Origin: Fomitopsis serialis
Taxonomy: Eukaryota; Basidiomycota; Agaricomycetes; Polyporales; Fomitopsidaceae
Length of the DNA: 64,000 nt
Assembly (NCBI RefSeq): GCF_022376445.1
Contig: NW_025955119.1
Location: 1-64,000 of the forward strand
Direction of reading: 5' to 3'
The notes beneath the pieces were generated by a model. That model made no database searches. It was not told where the DNA came from and saw nothing but the letters and a program-made list of their open reading frames with translations. Shown here one piece after another: positions 24,664 through 36,990 of the stretch. A program made the position numbers and the translations under genes. The number at the start of each line of letters is the position of its first letter. The first letter of the stretch is position 1.

Positions 24664-25780
24664 AGTACGGGCATGAAGTAGGTCCACACAGAAGGTCACC
24701 TTAGACTGTTGGACTCGCGGCATTGCCTGCGTCTGTGCTTGGACAGCAACGACCGCAGTAATGGTTAACTGAATAAAGGACACAAGGATCACGGTACTAG
24801 CGAACTCACCTCACAGCTGAGGCATTTCGGCTGCGAAAACGCCGCCAAAACCACACGATTGCGCCTTTATGGTGTCCTTGGGCATCAAGCCACACACCGA
24901 GGCGCTATCTCTGGCAAAGTAGCTTACGGTGACGGGCCTAGTACCGCGCCCATACTTGTAATGCGTCTATTACGATCGTGCCGCAGCCGTGCCGATCGGG
25001 TCGGGCCAGGGCGTGCAGTCAGCACAGACACGCACAAGTACTCATCGGCCGTTCGGAATGTACATGAAACTGGGTGTCGCTCGATAACAGGTGGGTCGCA
25101 CCGTCGTGAGATGCCAGAGGCGAGTGACCTACGAAGGCATGGTCTGGGACTGCACGATGAGACCAGCCATGAGTCGGATGCGTTGGTAGGTGCGGTGTAG
25201 AGACGGGGACGCGGTCTGAGTTGCTATTTCATGGCGGGTGTCTCGGATGTGAAACCAAGGTTTGGCCTAGGTGCGGACGGAGGACACAGCACGAGGGATG
25301 AAAGACACACGCACGACGGGAAGACGACCCCGGATGGCGAGTGTCCTGGACGACCTCCGAAGCGACACACAGCCCTAGTCGCCATCTTGAACGATCCAAC
25401 CAGACGGAAATGAACACGCGCATTGTCGTCAGTCGCAAAGTCATGTACAGGCATAAGTAGAGTGGAGAGACGCAGACGTCAACGACGAGAAATGAAGACG
25501 ACGTCGCGGACCGGGAGAGAGTCGCCCACACGCATCCCGCCGAGCCCGATCCGCCGCGATCCGCATCGAAGATCCCAGCGCCCTTCCCGATCGGGGCCGC
25601 TTTGGGTCGAAAAGCCAAGCGCACGCGCGCGAACGTCCGCCACCGACGTCACTGTCAGCGCGGCGCCCGACGTCGATCTTAACAGCGGCTGCGCCCTCCA
25701 GTCGCCGGTGCGCGGCCTCCTTCTCCCATCCAACAACCGACGGCTCTCGGCGCGGCCAGGACTGTGTCGCTATTCTTGCG
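24664..25780 (+). repeat. Degenerate repeat block X, left copy
   Basis: Aligns along its length with the reverse complement of 52050-53240. Shared landmarks include AAGTACGGGCATGAA at the start, TGGACAGCAACGACC-like, TGTCCTTGGGCAT, CACGCAYAAGTACTC, GAGATGCCAGAGG and ATCCCGCCGAGC. Both copies have gene-like segments, for example a frame reading MPEASDLRRHGLGLHD, but stops and frameshifts interrupt them. I do not recognise the ancestral gene. The left copy is not followed by oxalate decarboxylase sequence, whereas the right copy is. Confidence 0.75.
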
Positions 25781-28700
25781 ACCGTGCCTTGCCTTGCGGG
25801 CAGACGACGGCCCGGCGGAAGCAAATGCGAGTGAACGATGTTCCACAGCCGTGACGGCTAATGCGTCGGCTGACCGCAACGCCTGAAGGCCTGAAGTCGA
25901 ATGGACACTCGAGAAAGAGGCGAGAGACGGCGTCGATCTTCATACGGGCCAACCTACTCCTCTCTTCAGCCGCAGACTGAGCGATAGAACAGGATCTACG
26001 AGGATCGTCGCACCGTCGCGTCTTCTCAGCTCGGACACTGATGACGTTGCCGTGCAAGGATGCAAGGGCGGCCTATGCTGCACATCGAACCCTGTTCCAG
26101 AACTCTCGTCGTGATTCGGAAGACCTGGCGTAGTGGACTTTTCAGGCTTCCGGAACTCAGCGAGAGCGCTCTCTTTCCGAAGTACGTATATGGCTCTCCA
26201 ACACTATAAGTAAGTACTTACTGAAGACGTGCACGGTACAGATCGTCGACGCATGTCGTATGTGCCGCGGTGCCCTTCACGAGAGTGGCAATTTTCCGAA
26301 CTGGAGGTACATGACTGTAGTCCAGGGCAGCCTTCGGACCGCATCCCGTACGGCAGAAAGGCCATATTTGCGCAACTGGCCGGTCCACCGCACTACATGA
26401 TATCCGCGAGACCTGTTTCGTCGGGAGTAACGTTATGACGGACGCCGGCAACGTACTGCGCATCCGTGCTGCGTACCTCCGGATATGGGCGTTCGGAACG
26501 CAGCTTTGCCCATCCCAGTTGTTGATGGCCGCTCCCAGCCTGGAGCCTTGGAACATGGATGCCGCGCACGTTACACCCGCAGCTGCGCTTCCGTACGAGG
26601 ATAGGCAACAGGCAGGAACTGACGCAAAGGGTGCTGATAATGCGCGGATCGCACGTGGACGTACCTCCACACTGGTGTCCAAAGCCTGCAGCTTACCGCG
26701 CCCCGTCTTCCATGCAGGTCCCCGTCATGATGCATTGATGTCGGTGAGGGCCGTCTCCTTCCGGCCAGTCTACAGCCTCCCGTCCGTCCCTCTTCTGGTG
26801 CTGGCATCTTCCGCAACTGTGGCTAGGAACCTGTCCCGGTCGTCTCGAACAGCCCAAGTCGCCCTCAAGCTCCAGAACGTCAATCGAGCAGTCGAGGATA
26901 AGGGATAGAAAAGCCTACGTCATATTCCTGCCCGCCCAATGATCACCAACAACGGCACAAAGATCGCCACGCGATCGACCTGGTGACAGCAATTATCGCA
27001 AGCCGCCAGCGGACCCGAGTGCGAGTCGCGCGCGGGTCCGCCCCCGGCGTCGCGTAGAGCGTGCACGGTGATCAAGGCGCGATCCAAGGGGCATTTTCCT
27101 CGTCATTCGTGGTCTCTGACACGACCCAGGTCGTGTCGTGTCCGTGCGCCGCGTCTCTGGTGGTTCGACGATGACTTCGAGACCGAGTTCGCGTCCTGCG
27201 GTGGACGTGTGCACTTGCTGTGTATTCGGACGTTCCATTCCCCATTCGGAGCGCCCCGATAGAGTCGGTGTATGCCCGTTGTTTGTAGCCCAGGCTCGCC
27301 CGACGCCTGCTTCGAACACCTTCGGGCGCGCGTGCCTCTGTGTCTGCCCCCGTATGTCGGCTCCTGGCATGTCTTGCGTTCCTATTTCAGGACCGACGTG
27401 CGGGCGCGCCGATCTAAATGTAGTGTCAGTCCGTATTTCAACCCCAGTCGCCAGCGATCGTATTTTGGGATCTGTGACGGGGTGAAGGGCTGAGGGAAAG
27501 CCTGGAAGGGTCGCTGCGGTGAGAGGCACGCCTGCAGCCATACCTGTATTCCGAAAAGCAGTAACGTTGTCGAACACACCACTCACCGTCCTCTCCGAGC
27601 TTGTACGACACAGAACCCAAAGACACAGCATGGACAGACCCGCGGCGCCAGGAGAGCGAGGCCCTACACACCACAATTATACCTGTGGCCGTCGCCGTCG
27701 GGCAGGAGAGCGTGCGGCGTTAGAGAGCCTCGCACGGCGGCAGAACGGCGCGCCGCTTCAGTCTCGCGCGTCCATGGTCCAGAACCTTAGTCCGGCACGC
27801 CGACCTAAAAATAGCCCAGCGATGTCCGATCTGATGCCGATTACCGCCGCGGCACGCCAGATTCGGATGCGCGGACGAAAAGGGAAAGAAATGCGAAATT
27901 TACCGGGCGTGCGATTGGGTGGGTGCGCGCGGCCAATGGGGTGCGGGGGACGGTGGGAGGTGGTTCCGTGGTTGCGGCCAAGGCGCGAAGGACGGGGACA
28001 AGAGGGCGAGTAGAGTTCTTGCGCAGCGAGAAGCAGTGTTGGCGACGTCCAAGATGTGCTGCCAATGTATGTCTGTGTTAGGCGGAAGCGTTCTTGTGGT
28101 CTTGGCTGGAGTCGTGCAGGTTCACGGGGTCGTGTGATGAGTCGATGGCGTGCGGTGCGCTCGGGAGTGGGAGAGTTCCTTGAGCGTAAGTTATTAACGG
28201 TGGGGAATATACATACGTGGAATTCCTGGCGTGGCCCTGGCAAGCGAGGTACGAGGAAGTGGGGCCACTCTTCGGAGAGGTCAGAAAAGTCAGGCTGGAG
28301 TCTAGACGTAACAAGCATCGACGTAGAGCATCATACCGGCATCAATTCATTGCTGAAGCGAGGAAGCAGGCGCTTCGTAAAAATGATATCACCATGTGTT
28401 GGCGGTGCTGCAAAGCGAGCGTGTGTGCGCGGCGACTGTTCGGACGAGGGCCGTCGAGGAGCGCTAGGGTGCAAGAGGACGTCGCCGGTGCTGTGCACGC
28501 CGCTGGATGGCAGCGGGTGTACGGTCGCAAACGGGTGCGGACGGGTCATACTTGCGCGAAAGACGGGAGGAGAGCCACAGGGCGGCGCCGCTCAGTGCCC
28601 ACTGCGCGGAACGCCGACATGAGAACGCAAGTGCAGTGCGGGCGTATCTATCTGTCGTCCACCGTCATTGAAGCATATCGCCCGGGCGCCTCAGTCATAA

Positions 28701-29405
28701 TTGGCACAATTCCCATCAGGATGGGCCTGAGTCGGATGGGTCGACCGAAAGCGAGTGGCTGATGATCATTGGGGCCGCCGAGGCGCGGCTGGGATCATGA
28801 TGGCAGGAGAGGGATTGGACGGGGAGGCCAGCAGGAGTAGATGCCCGGTTACAGCCTCGCTCTGCAGGACAACGTACACGACGACTTACGTGACTGACGG
28901 GGCATTGATTGTTGGCGACGGCCAATTTGGCAGATGAGCAGCGGTCTGCAGCTGGGGAGTGCTCGTCCGTGCCCGATGGGTGTTCCTCGGTGGATTGATG
29001 GGTACGATACTGTGCGCGACCGCTGGAGGATGAAACGCACCGAGGTCGTCCGACGCGTCCTTCCACGAGAAGGAGCGGCGAGGGCAGGAGGACCCCTGAA
29101 CGCGGCAGCCCTCCTCCCGACCGTTGCGGAGCGAGGGCATGCGGACGAAGATCCGTCGACTTCCGGGCCACGAGCGGCAGAGAGGCTCGCAGGAGCTGCA
29201 GCGACTCGCAGCCCAGCAGAATCCGCGCACGCGCCGATCGGCCAGGATCCTGGCGAAATGTGCCGCGCGCCGGGCCAGATCTGCGCGAAAAGGAGCCCGA
29301 TGGGGCGCTCGGCACGCGGGACGGCACGCGTTTGGGTCCGCTGGATGACGGGGGTGGCTGACGGTGTTTGGGCGTGTTGACAGCGTGATATGGCCGTCGG
29401 TCGAA
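25781..29405. other. GC-rich intergenic region upstream of PMA1; no gene assigned
   Basis: Several long ORFs (up to 294 codons, minus strand 28886-29770) are composition artefacts: they lack domains, overlap one another in different frames, and one overlaps the start of PMA1 antisense. The last kilobase probably contains the PMA1 promoter. No tRNA, tandem array or TE end was recognised. Confidence 0.45.
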
Positions 29406-29415
29406 CCAATATAAG
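29406..29415 (+). promoter_or_regulatory. CCAAT and TATA-like elements of PMA1
   Basis: CCAAT at 29406-29410 runs into TATAAG at 29410-29415, about 150 bases before the ATG. A strongly pyrimidine-rich stretch (29435-29560) lies between, typical of highly expressed fungal genes. Confidence 0.55.
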
Positions 29416-29564
29416 CCGCCGGCGGGGGAGGCTGGCGCTCTGTCCTCCCTCCCATCCATCCGCTCACCAGCCGTGTCGTTCGCCGCTTCGTTTTCGCCCT
29501 AGCGAACTCGCTCGACATCGTTGGGGTTTTCCCTACTCGTCCGCCCTCCCATCTGCCCTTCCTC

Positions 29565-32500
29565 ATGTCGTCCCCCACTGAGAAGGAGGCCGGCTCGACC
29601 GAGCCGGTCAAGGATACCAACCAACCTGAGATTCCTGCTGAGGAGCCGGAAAAGAGGAAGCGAGAGTACAAGGATTTTGGACATGAGCAGGAGAAGGCTA
29701 CGCGTGAGTGCACTCTTTTGACGCGCCGTTCGTGTTGAAGTTTGAACTTACGCGTCCGCGTAGACGCCAAGGTGGATATGTCGCAAATCCAACTGCGCGC
29801 GGAGGATCTCTATGACAAGGAAAAGGTCGATCTCGAGACCATCGTCGTGGAGGATGTCTTCAGGCTCCTTCAGTGCGACGACAACGGCTTGACTGACGAG
29901 GAGGTCCTTCGTCGTCTCGAACTGTTCGGCCCGAACAGGCTTGAGTCGGAGGAGCAGAACGCCTTTCTCCAGGTACGTCCTCCTCCTTCATCTTATCGTT
30001 TTCAATCCTCACACAGTATTTAGTTCTTGTCGTTCATGTGGAACCCGCTATCGTGGGTCATGGAGGGTGCCGCGCTTGTCGCTATTGTTCTCTCGAACGG
30101 CGAGCACCAGCCGCCAGATTGGGAAGACTTCGTCGGTATCATCCTCCTTCTGCTCATCAACTCCGGTATTGGTTTTTACGAAGAGCGCAACGCCGGTAAC
30201 GCCGTCAAGGCGCTCATGGACTCCCTCGCTCCCAAGGCCAAGGTCAAGCGCGCTGGCTCATGGAAGGAGATCGATTCTGCGGATCTCGTCCCTGGCGACA
30301 TGATTTCGTTCAAGATCGGTGACATCGTTCCCGCCGACTGCCGTCTGACCGAGTCCATCAACGTGTCGATCGACCAGGCTGCGCTCACTGGCGAGTCATT
30401 GCCTCAGAGCAAGAAGGTTGGCGATCAGTGTTTCTCGTACGTTTCGAGTTTTGTTTTGTTTTCGATTTGATTGGACACTGACTATATGCGTGTAGTGGTT
30501 CGACTTGCAAGCAGGGAGAGGCTGAGGGTGTCGTCATCTCCACCGGCCCTAACACGTTCTTCGGTCGCGCCGCGTCGCTCGTCGGTCAGGACGACGACAC
30601 CACCGGTCATTTGCAGAAGATTCTTGCGCAGATCGGCTCCTTCTGCCTGATCTCCATTGGTATCTTCGTCATCGCCGAGATCTTCTGCTTGTACGCCGGC
30701 TTCCGCTACAACTACCGTCGTGGCCTCAACGACATCCTGGTGCTCCTGATCGGCGGTATCCCCATCGCGATGCCCACTGTGTTGTCCGTCACCCTGGCTG
30801 TCGGCGCCCAGCAGCTCGCGAAGTACAAGGCTATTGTCACTCGTATCACTGCAATTGAGGAACTTGCCGCCGTCACCATCCTGTGCTCTGACAAGACTGG
30901 TACGCTCACGACGAACAAGCTCACCATCGACCGCGAGACTATCCGCACTTACGGCCCCTTCTCCGCTGAGGACGTCATTCTTCTCGCCGCGTACGCTTCG
31001 CGTACCGAGAACCAGGATGCTATCGACTCTTGCGTCGTCGGCGCTCTCACCGACACCACTCGCGCGCGCTCTGGTATCAAGCTGCTCGACTTCAAGCCCT
31101 TCAACCCTGTCGACAAGCGTACGGAGATCACGTACCGTGAGGAGTCGACTGGCCGCCTCAAGCGCGTCACCAAGGGTATGACCGGTATCATCATCGAGCT
31201 CTGCTCGCGTAACAAAACCGAGGAGCAGGAGAACAAGCTCGAGGCTGACGTCGAGGAGTTCGCCGCGCGTGGTCTGCGTGCGCTCGCTGTCGCTTACGAG
31301 GAGGTTGAGGGTGACGACTTCGAGGGTGAGGGTAACGGATTTGAGCTGATTGGTCTTCTCCCTATCTTCGACCCTCCTCGTACGGACACCAAGCAGACGA
31401 TCGACGATGCCATGCTTCTCGGCGTCAAGGTCAAGATGGTCACCGGCGATCAGCTCGCCATCGCGAAGGAGACCGGTCGTCGTCTCGGTCTCGGTGACCA
31501 CATGTACCCGGCTAAGGTGCTCAAGGACGGTCCCGAGGCCGGTGGCAAGCATGCGTCGCTTGACGCGATGATCCTCGACGCCGACGGTTTCGCTGGCGTC
31601 TTCCCCGAGCACAAGTACGAGATCGTCAAGCGTCTCCAAGGTCTTGGTCACTTGGTTGCCATGACTGGTGACGGTGCGAACGACGCCCCCGCCCTCTCCC
31701 GTGCTAACGTTGGTATCGCCGTCGAGGGCGCTACCGACGCTGCCCGTGGCGCTGCCGACATCGTCTTGACGGAGCCTGGTCTTTCCACCATCGTGCACGC
31801 CATCCGGGGATCGCGCGTCATCTTCCAGCGTATGCGCAACTACTCGATCTACGCCTGCGCCGTCACGATCCGTATCGTCGTCTGCTTCGCTATCCTGGCC
31901 TTCGCGTTCAAATTCGACTTCCCGCCGTTCATGGTCCTGATCATCGCCCTGCTCAACGACGGTACCATCATGACTCTGTCGGTCGACCGTGTTCTGCCCT
32001 CGAGCACACCTGACAGCTGGGACTTGGCCGAGATCTTCTCGTACGCCGTCGCTTACGGTATCTACCTCACTGCGTCCACGATCGCCCTCGTCGCTATTTG
32101 CATCAAGACAGAGTTCTTCTACAACAAATTCGGCGTCACGTTCGAGAATGGGCTCACGCAGGCGACGAACCACAACGACCGTGTCCTTCACTCGATTGTC
32201 TACCTCCAGGTCGCCATCATCTCGCAGGCCCTCATCTTCGTCACACGTTCGCACAGCTTCTTCTTCATGGAGAGGCCGTCTGTTGCACTGTTTGTGGCGT
32301 TCTGCATCGCGCAGCTCGTGTCGACGATCATCGCTGTGTACGCCGACTGGGGCTTCACTGACATCCACGGAATCTCCGGTGGTTGGGTCGGTATCGTTTG
32401 GGTTTGGGTACGTTTCTGATCATGTTAACATGGCCCTCACCATTCTCTAACCCATGCGTTTGCAGGACATCATCTGGTTCGTCCCTCTCGACTGGATCAA

Positions 32501-32798
32501 GTTCGCGATGAAGGCCACCATCATCAAGAAGCTTCGCAACCGCCACAACGCCGCAATGGCGGAGGCTTCCATCGCCCAGTCGTCCGGTGTCCCCATGACT
32601 CGCACCCAGTCTCGCGCGGCTTCCGTCCACGAGTCCCTCTACTCCAACCGTGTGTCGTTCATCCGCCGCGCCGCCCGCAAGGTCGGCTTCGGCACCAAGG
32701 TCTCGATGAAGCCGGAGGAGCTTCAACGCTTCAGCAGCATCCAGGCCCAGCGTGCGGGCGCGACCCTTGCGCGCAACCCCTCCCGCACCGCTGCATAG
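29565..32798 (+). CDS. PMA1: Plasma-membrane H+-ATPase (P-type, P3A)
   Basis: Five exons: 29565-29703, 29764-29972, 30024-30436, 30496-32407 and 32466-32798; 1001 residues, the usual size for basidiomycete PMA1. It pumps protons out of the cell using ATP and sets the membrane potential that drives nutrient uptake. Visible landmarks are the TGES actuator motif at about 238, the phosphorylated Asp in CSDKTGT at about 386, [10 protein letters not shown] in the nucleotide-binding region, TGDGANDAP at about 644, and about ten hydrophobic segments. The acidic and lysine-rich N terminus and the C-terminal tail after the last helix (serine, arginine and threonine rich, [16 protein letters not shown]) match the cytosolic autoinhibitory tail that is phosphorylated in fungi. 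All four introns are 51-60 nt with GT-AG ends. Codon use is strongly biased to C-ending codons, unlike the F-box neighbours. Confidence 0.98.
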
Positions 32799-33417
32799 AT
32801 GAGTACGTGGGCTGCCGACGTGTTGGTGGCTGGCCGTGGCTAAGGCTCAGGTGTCGTCCCTTCTATCCGTTGTAATTCGCGTATACCCCTGTATCACCGC
32901 CTCCCTCTCGACACCTGCGGTACTGGTCTGGCTGGTCGCTCGCGCGCCGGTGCGTCTCCGTGTACTCTTTTGTGTTTCTTACTTCGACGATTCATGTCTT
33001 ACATGACCTTGATTCTATTCATGTTGTACACGCTCCACGACGTGCGGTTTTAGTCCGTAGTTCGCATCACACGACCGTATGTTATATACATAGCAAAAGT
33101 AATATCATGCATAGATTCCCGGGACTTCTTGTGGTGCGATTGTGTGCGATGGGGGGATAATGCGACTAGATGTCAGGTGCGCAATGACTCGGCGTCGTCG
33201 TTGAGCTGCGTCGGTCGTACTCCAGCTGCGAAGGTATCGCAGTGCAGCGAGCAAAAATTGAACAAAATTGCTTGTATCACTGACATCTACAGGCCAAGGC
33301 AACGACAACGGAGTTGTTACCACACGATAGAATACTGCAATTGTAGACAGCGATACGGACGAGACATTTGCATCGACTGCGAAATTCGGCGACCCAAGCA
33401 GCAGGCGACACATCTCG
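32799..33417. other. PMA1 3' UTR and convergent intergenic region
   Basis: No gene. The T-rich stretch 32880-33110 is likely the PMA1 3' UTR and polyadenylation region. The next gene converges from the other strand. Confidence 0.5.
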
Positions 33418-34426
33418 TCAATCGAATATTCTCGGTAGATCAAGTGTATCGACCTCCAGTTCGACTGGTGCGCTTCTGCGAATAGGGACCGTGAAACGGA
33501 GAGGCCGCTTTCCCGGACGCCCCAGCAAGCATGTCAAGCCCTCCTTGAGAACAAACTTCTCCTCGCCAGGTCGTATATCGGGCGTCCGCACACCGAAGCA
33601 GTTCTCGAGCGATCTCAGCTTCATCCCTGGCATTGAAAGCCACGGCGTGATTAGATCGGGCATCGACCATAGCTCGTATTTGAAGGGCGAGTTCGTTGCC
33701 TTTCCGGTCTTGGTGTGCACGAAGTCGAGACAGAATTCGTGCTGGTGGGCAACGCCGGGCCACAACCGGATCGAGTAGGCGCAGTCTGGGATGGGTCGAA
33801 CGAAGACATTTGGCTCGCCGGGCCGAGGTTTGCGCTAGCTCATGGGATGCGTCAGTTGATGTCACGGGCAACGTTCACCAGTCAAGCTTCAAGACGTACC
33901 CCGGTCGCTAGAGATGACGGTTTATTAAGGAACTCCGCGCTGCCTGCATTAACCAGTGCAGTAGCTTCTTCGATAGAAGGCCAGGGTTGCCCGGGGTAGG
34001 TGGTAGCATTGGCTCGAATCGAATTATCCAACCAAGCGTATGCTTGCTCGTTCGACAGAGGGCCTTTATAGTTGCCTTCTGCTAATACAAAGAGGTCGTA
34101 GTCGTGCCTTGGCGTGATCCCAGGATATAGCTTCCCGACCATCTCAACAAGGCACTCGCGCAAGGTTTCCTCCTTCCCGGCCGACGCTACACCGGCAGAA
34201 GGCAGAGCCAGCGATGGTGCTGGTGCAATCTCCACGAGACGATCTGCTCCGTGATCTGCAGTACGAGAGGCTCGGATGTAAGTGTTACTGTCACGGTCGT
34301 TCGCATCCTTCAGTGATGTATACGGCTGGTAGCGCTGTGATGTCTGCACGTAGTGAGTTGGGCATCCGAACCTTCGCCATGGAGTGGGAGACATACTCTG
34401 GACGCCACGCGTCTGGATGCTGCCAT
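33418..34426 (-). CDS. Hypothetical protein, three exons
   Basis: Exons (minus strand) 34426-34397, 34343-33900 and 33834-33418. The introns are 53 nt (GTATGT...GTGCAG) and 65 nt (GTACGT...GCTAG), both preserving frame; 296 residues. The ATG at 34426 gives a ten-residue first exon ending at a perfect GTATGT donor; an alternative start at 34394 without that intron is possible. The protein has no signal peptide or membrane segment that I can see. The C-terminal half looks like a beta-rich globular domain (VFVRPIPDCAYSIRLWPG, then CLDFVHTKTGK, later FTVPIRRSAP). I do not recognise the family. The gene is convergent with PMA1. Confidence 0.6.
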
Positions 34427-35198
34427 CGCAAACAGTAGTACTGGTTGTGAAACAGTCGAAATTCTCAGACAGCTTCCGACGAGCCTGCGGATGGTGGTGA
34501 GCTGAACGGGAGGCGGCGGCGTTTGACCGACATCAACACGGAATGTGTCACATGTCTCAGCTTAACCGGCCCTCCCTGCTTCGCGTCCAAGTCTGGGCCG
34601 CCTGGACGGATCCTACTTATATATTTACAGCCCATATGGTGGTTTTGAGTCCACAGCCTGTTGACGAGTGGCTGAAAGGCTATCTGAGTTCACGTCGTGC
34701 TCGGCATAAGTAGTCGAGTACTTACTAGAACTTTGTCGCAACTCGCACAACGTGAGCAAGTGGGCTGGAAAGATGTCTAGTTGGCGTTGAGTTTCGTCAC
34801 GACATCACCATTGGTACCATAGCCTCGTAAACTTCGTTGGCCAAGGGTTAGTATGTGCAACACTGTGTCGTCGAGCCTGCTCCGTAAGAATTCAATAAGC
34901 CAATTGCACTGGTCGTGTACACTCGGTGCGTTCAAAAATTAGCTGACTTTCCGCCCATTCCCGGCTTCTTCTCCGGTCTCGAGATACTCGCCTCGTTCCC
35001 TTTCGCACGTACTTGCATCGCCTACAGATGGTCGGTACAGCCCGCCACGCTGAGGTAAAGTGGATCACCGTCGGCTACAGTTCGCCCTCTCTGACACTTT
35101 CTTCCACACTCCAGACATCTGCAGGTTCATGATGCAATCTGAAAACACGTCAACAACGGTGCATTCGACAGGTCTGTACTTACTGAGAATCGTCAATA
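34427..35198. other. Intergenic; no gene recognised
   Basis: Likely the promoter of the hypothetical gene to the left and the 3' region of the DUF6533 gene to the right. Only short ORFs are present. Confidence 0.45.
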
Positions 35199-36990
35199 TC
35201 ATGGCAATTGTGTTCGCTCCCCCGGGGACGAATGCAATCCTGCCGCCAACGGGTCCGCTGAGACGTCATCGTAGATAGTTTCTTCCACATCATCCAGCGC
35301 ATAGCGCTCCTCCGAGTCGGACAGGATATCATCCAGGGGAGCACCCAAATTTCCAGTGATGCGGTTATGCGCAGCAAATGCAACAGACGACATTCGCAAA
35401 TCTCCAGCTGAGCTGTCGATTTGGCCGTTCGTTCCGGCGCTGAGGTAGACGCTATGTAGGTTGAGGAGGAAGCGAGACACCAGGATCGACGACAATCTGA
35501 TGACCCCGCATTTGTCAGGCATGCCATCGTCCATATGGAGTGAGAGCTACGTACACTTGCGGAAAGTTAGCTACTCCACCGGAAACGACCTACGAATGCC
35601 CTGAGTCAGTGCCATTGAAGCAGAAAATATGAGTACGGCATGAGTTCTAGATATGAGCATCTGCGGAAATTAGCAAATTGTTAAGTTCGTGGAGCACATA
35701 TTGGTAAGTACCGTTGCATCTAAAATCAGTAGCACACTGAGAGTCTGCTTATGAGTACGCGGGTACTTGGACACCATGCAGGTCGGATATGGCTCACATG
35801 AAGTAGATCGTTCCTACGTCTCTAAGTGAGTCACAAGTATCAATCAATGACGTGGCATTGCCTACCATCTCGTTGTATCGATGACACGTAGGACGGTCTA
35901 CGCTCTTGTGCCCACGCCCTCAGGCTGTCTTTTGCCTGTCTTCGTATAGCAGCGCAAGAACGTTTCACCTCGATGGTCTTCACGCAAGTGAGCAGAAGGA
36001 CGATTGCGTCTCCGAGAATGTCGAAACCAGTAGCGAAGGAGGTGACTATGTACAGTGACATCAATTCGGGCGCTCGTGGATAACTGATAGAGTTTGAGTG
36101 CCTTACTCCTGGGACACACATCGAATCAGTTGACAAGCTAAGATCGACTGCAGGACATACGTAGTTACTGTGTCCTCGGACATGTGTATGAAAACTACGC
36201 AGCCGAATAGAGGGGGAGGGGCCACGGCGGGATTCACCCTGGTATACCAGAACTGTAGCGCCAGCGTATATGAGTGATTATAGTAGGACGGCAATGCAAC
36301 ATCGACGCGTACCATATTCATGCCAAATGGTACCAATCCTATGAACAACAAGCCAGCCAATATCCTACAGTCCTTGCGCCAAACCGCGTACATGCGCAAC
36401 GAAGTGAAGACTACCTGAGAAATCAGTATTCATTGAATCACGAACAGAGCATTGGACACCTGTTATGACCAGACGTATCAACGTGAATAATGCCTGACTA
36501 GTGTGAATCACCCCTGAGCAGCTAGGCAAGATGCCTCAGCATCACAACATGAGTACTGTGGCAAAAGGGATTGTCACATCTATCACAACGCTGTCAGCGA
36601 ATTGAAACAAGTGGCTCGTAGAGGGCCTACAACTTTGTGATTGGTAGCTGGGTTATTCACCAACGGGAGCGTCGCAATCATCGCGAGGATTTGGTATACG
36701 AGACACAAGTACCGGTTCAAGAGGAAAAGTACTGTGGCTCCTGAGAACCGACAACGCCAAATAAGCCGGACTTCGCGTGAGAATGTGAGAACGTAATCGT
36801 AGAAAAGGACTGCTGTGTCACCGTAAAGCTTCAGCTGGTGCTTATCGTCATTGAAGCTGATAGTACTCACTGGTGGCGGCAATGATACAGTAATCAGCAA
36901 AAACCCTTCCGGATATGAATTTTCGATCAACCGCGTCACTTCAGACACCCACATTTCCTGATACAAGGCTGTGGTCGAGTTGCGCGACAT
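35199..36990 (-). CDS. DUF6533-type multi-pass membrane protein
   Basis: Read from 36990 leftwards. The N-terminal part has the pattern characteristic of fungal DUF6533 proteins: YDYVLTFSREVRLIW, then GATVLFLLNRYL. Further exons give LRMYAVWRKDCRILAG followed by a hydrophobic helix, then DILGDAIVLLLTCVKTIEV, then DVGTIYF, and a C-terminal exon 35534-35199 with SRFLLNLHSVYLS and an acidic tail. This order matches the family, predicted seven-helix proteins of unknown function common in Agaricomycetes. Introns are visible at 36835-36870 (only 36 nt, GTGAGT...ACCAG) and from 36660 (GTGAAT), but the region 36450-36600 and the last junctions could not be resolved by hand. Some breakage cannot be excluded. 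The exact exon map is therefore uncertain. Confidence 0.65.

Noticed and set aside
28716..29770. Long minus-strand ORFs upstream of PMA1
   Set aside because: GC-rich composition artefacts in overlapping frames, no motifs, and one runs over the PMA1 start.
30482..32368. 628-codon ORF antisense to PMA1
   Set aside because: It lies exactly opposite the biased PMA1 coding exon, is a string of Asp/Glu/Arg/Val created by C-ending codons, and has no domain.
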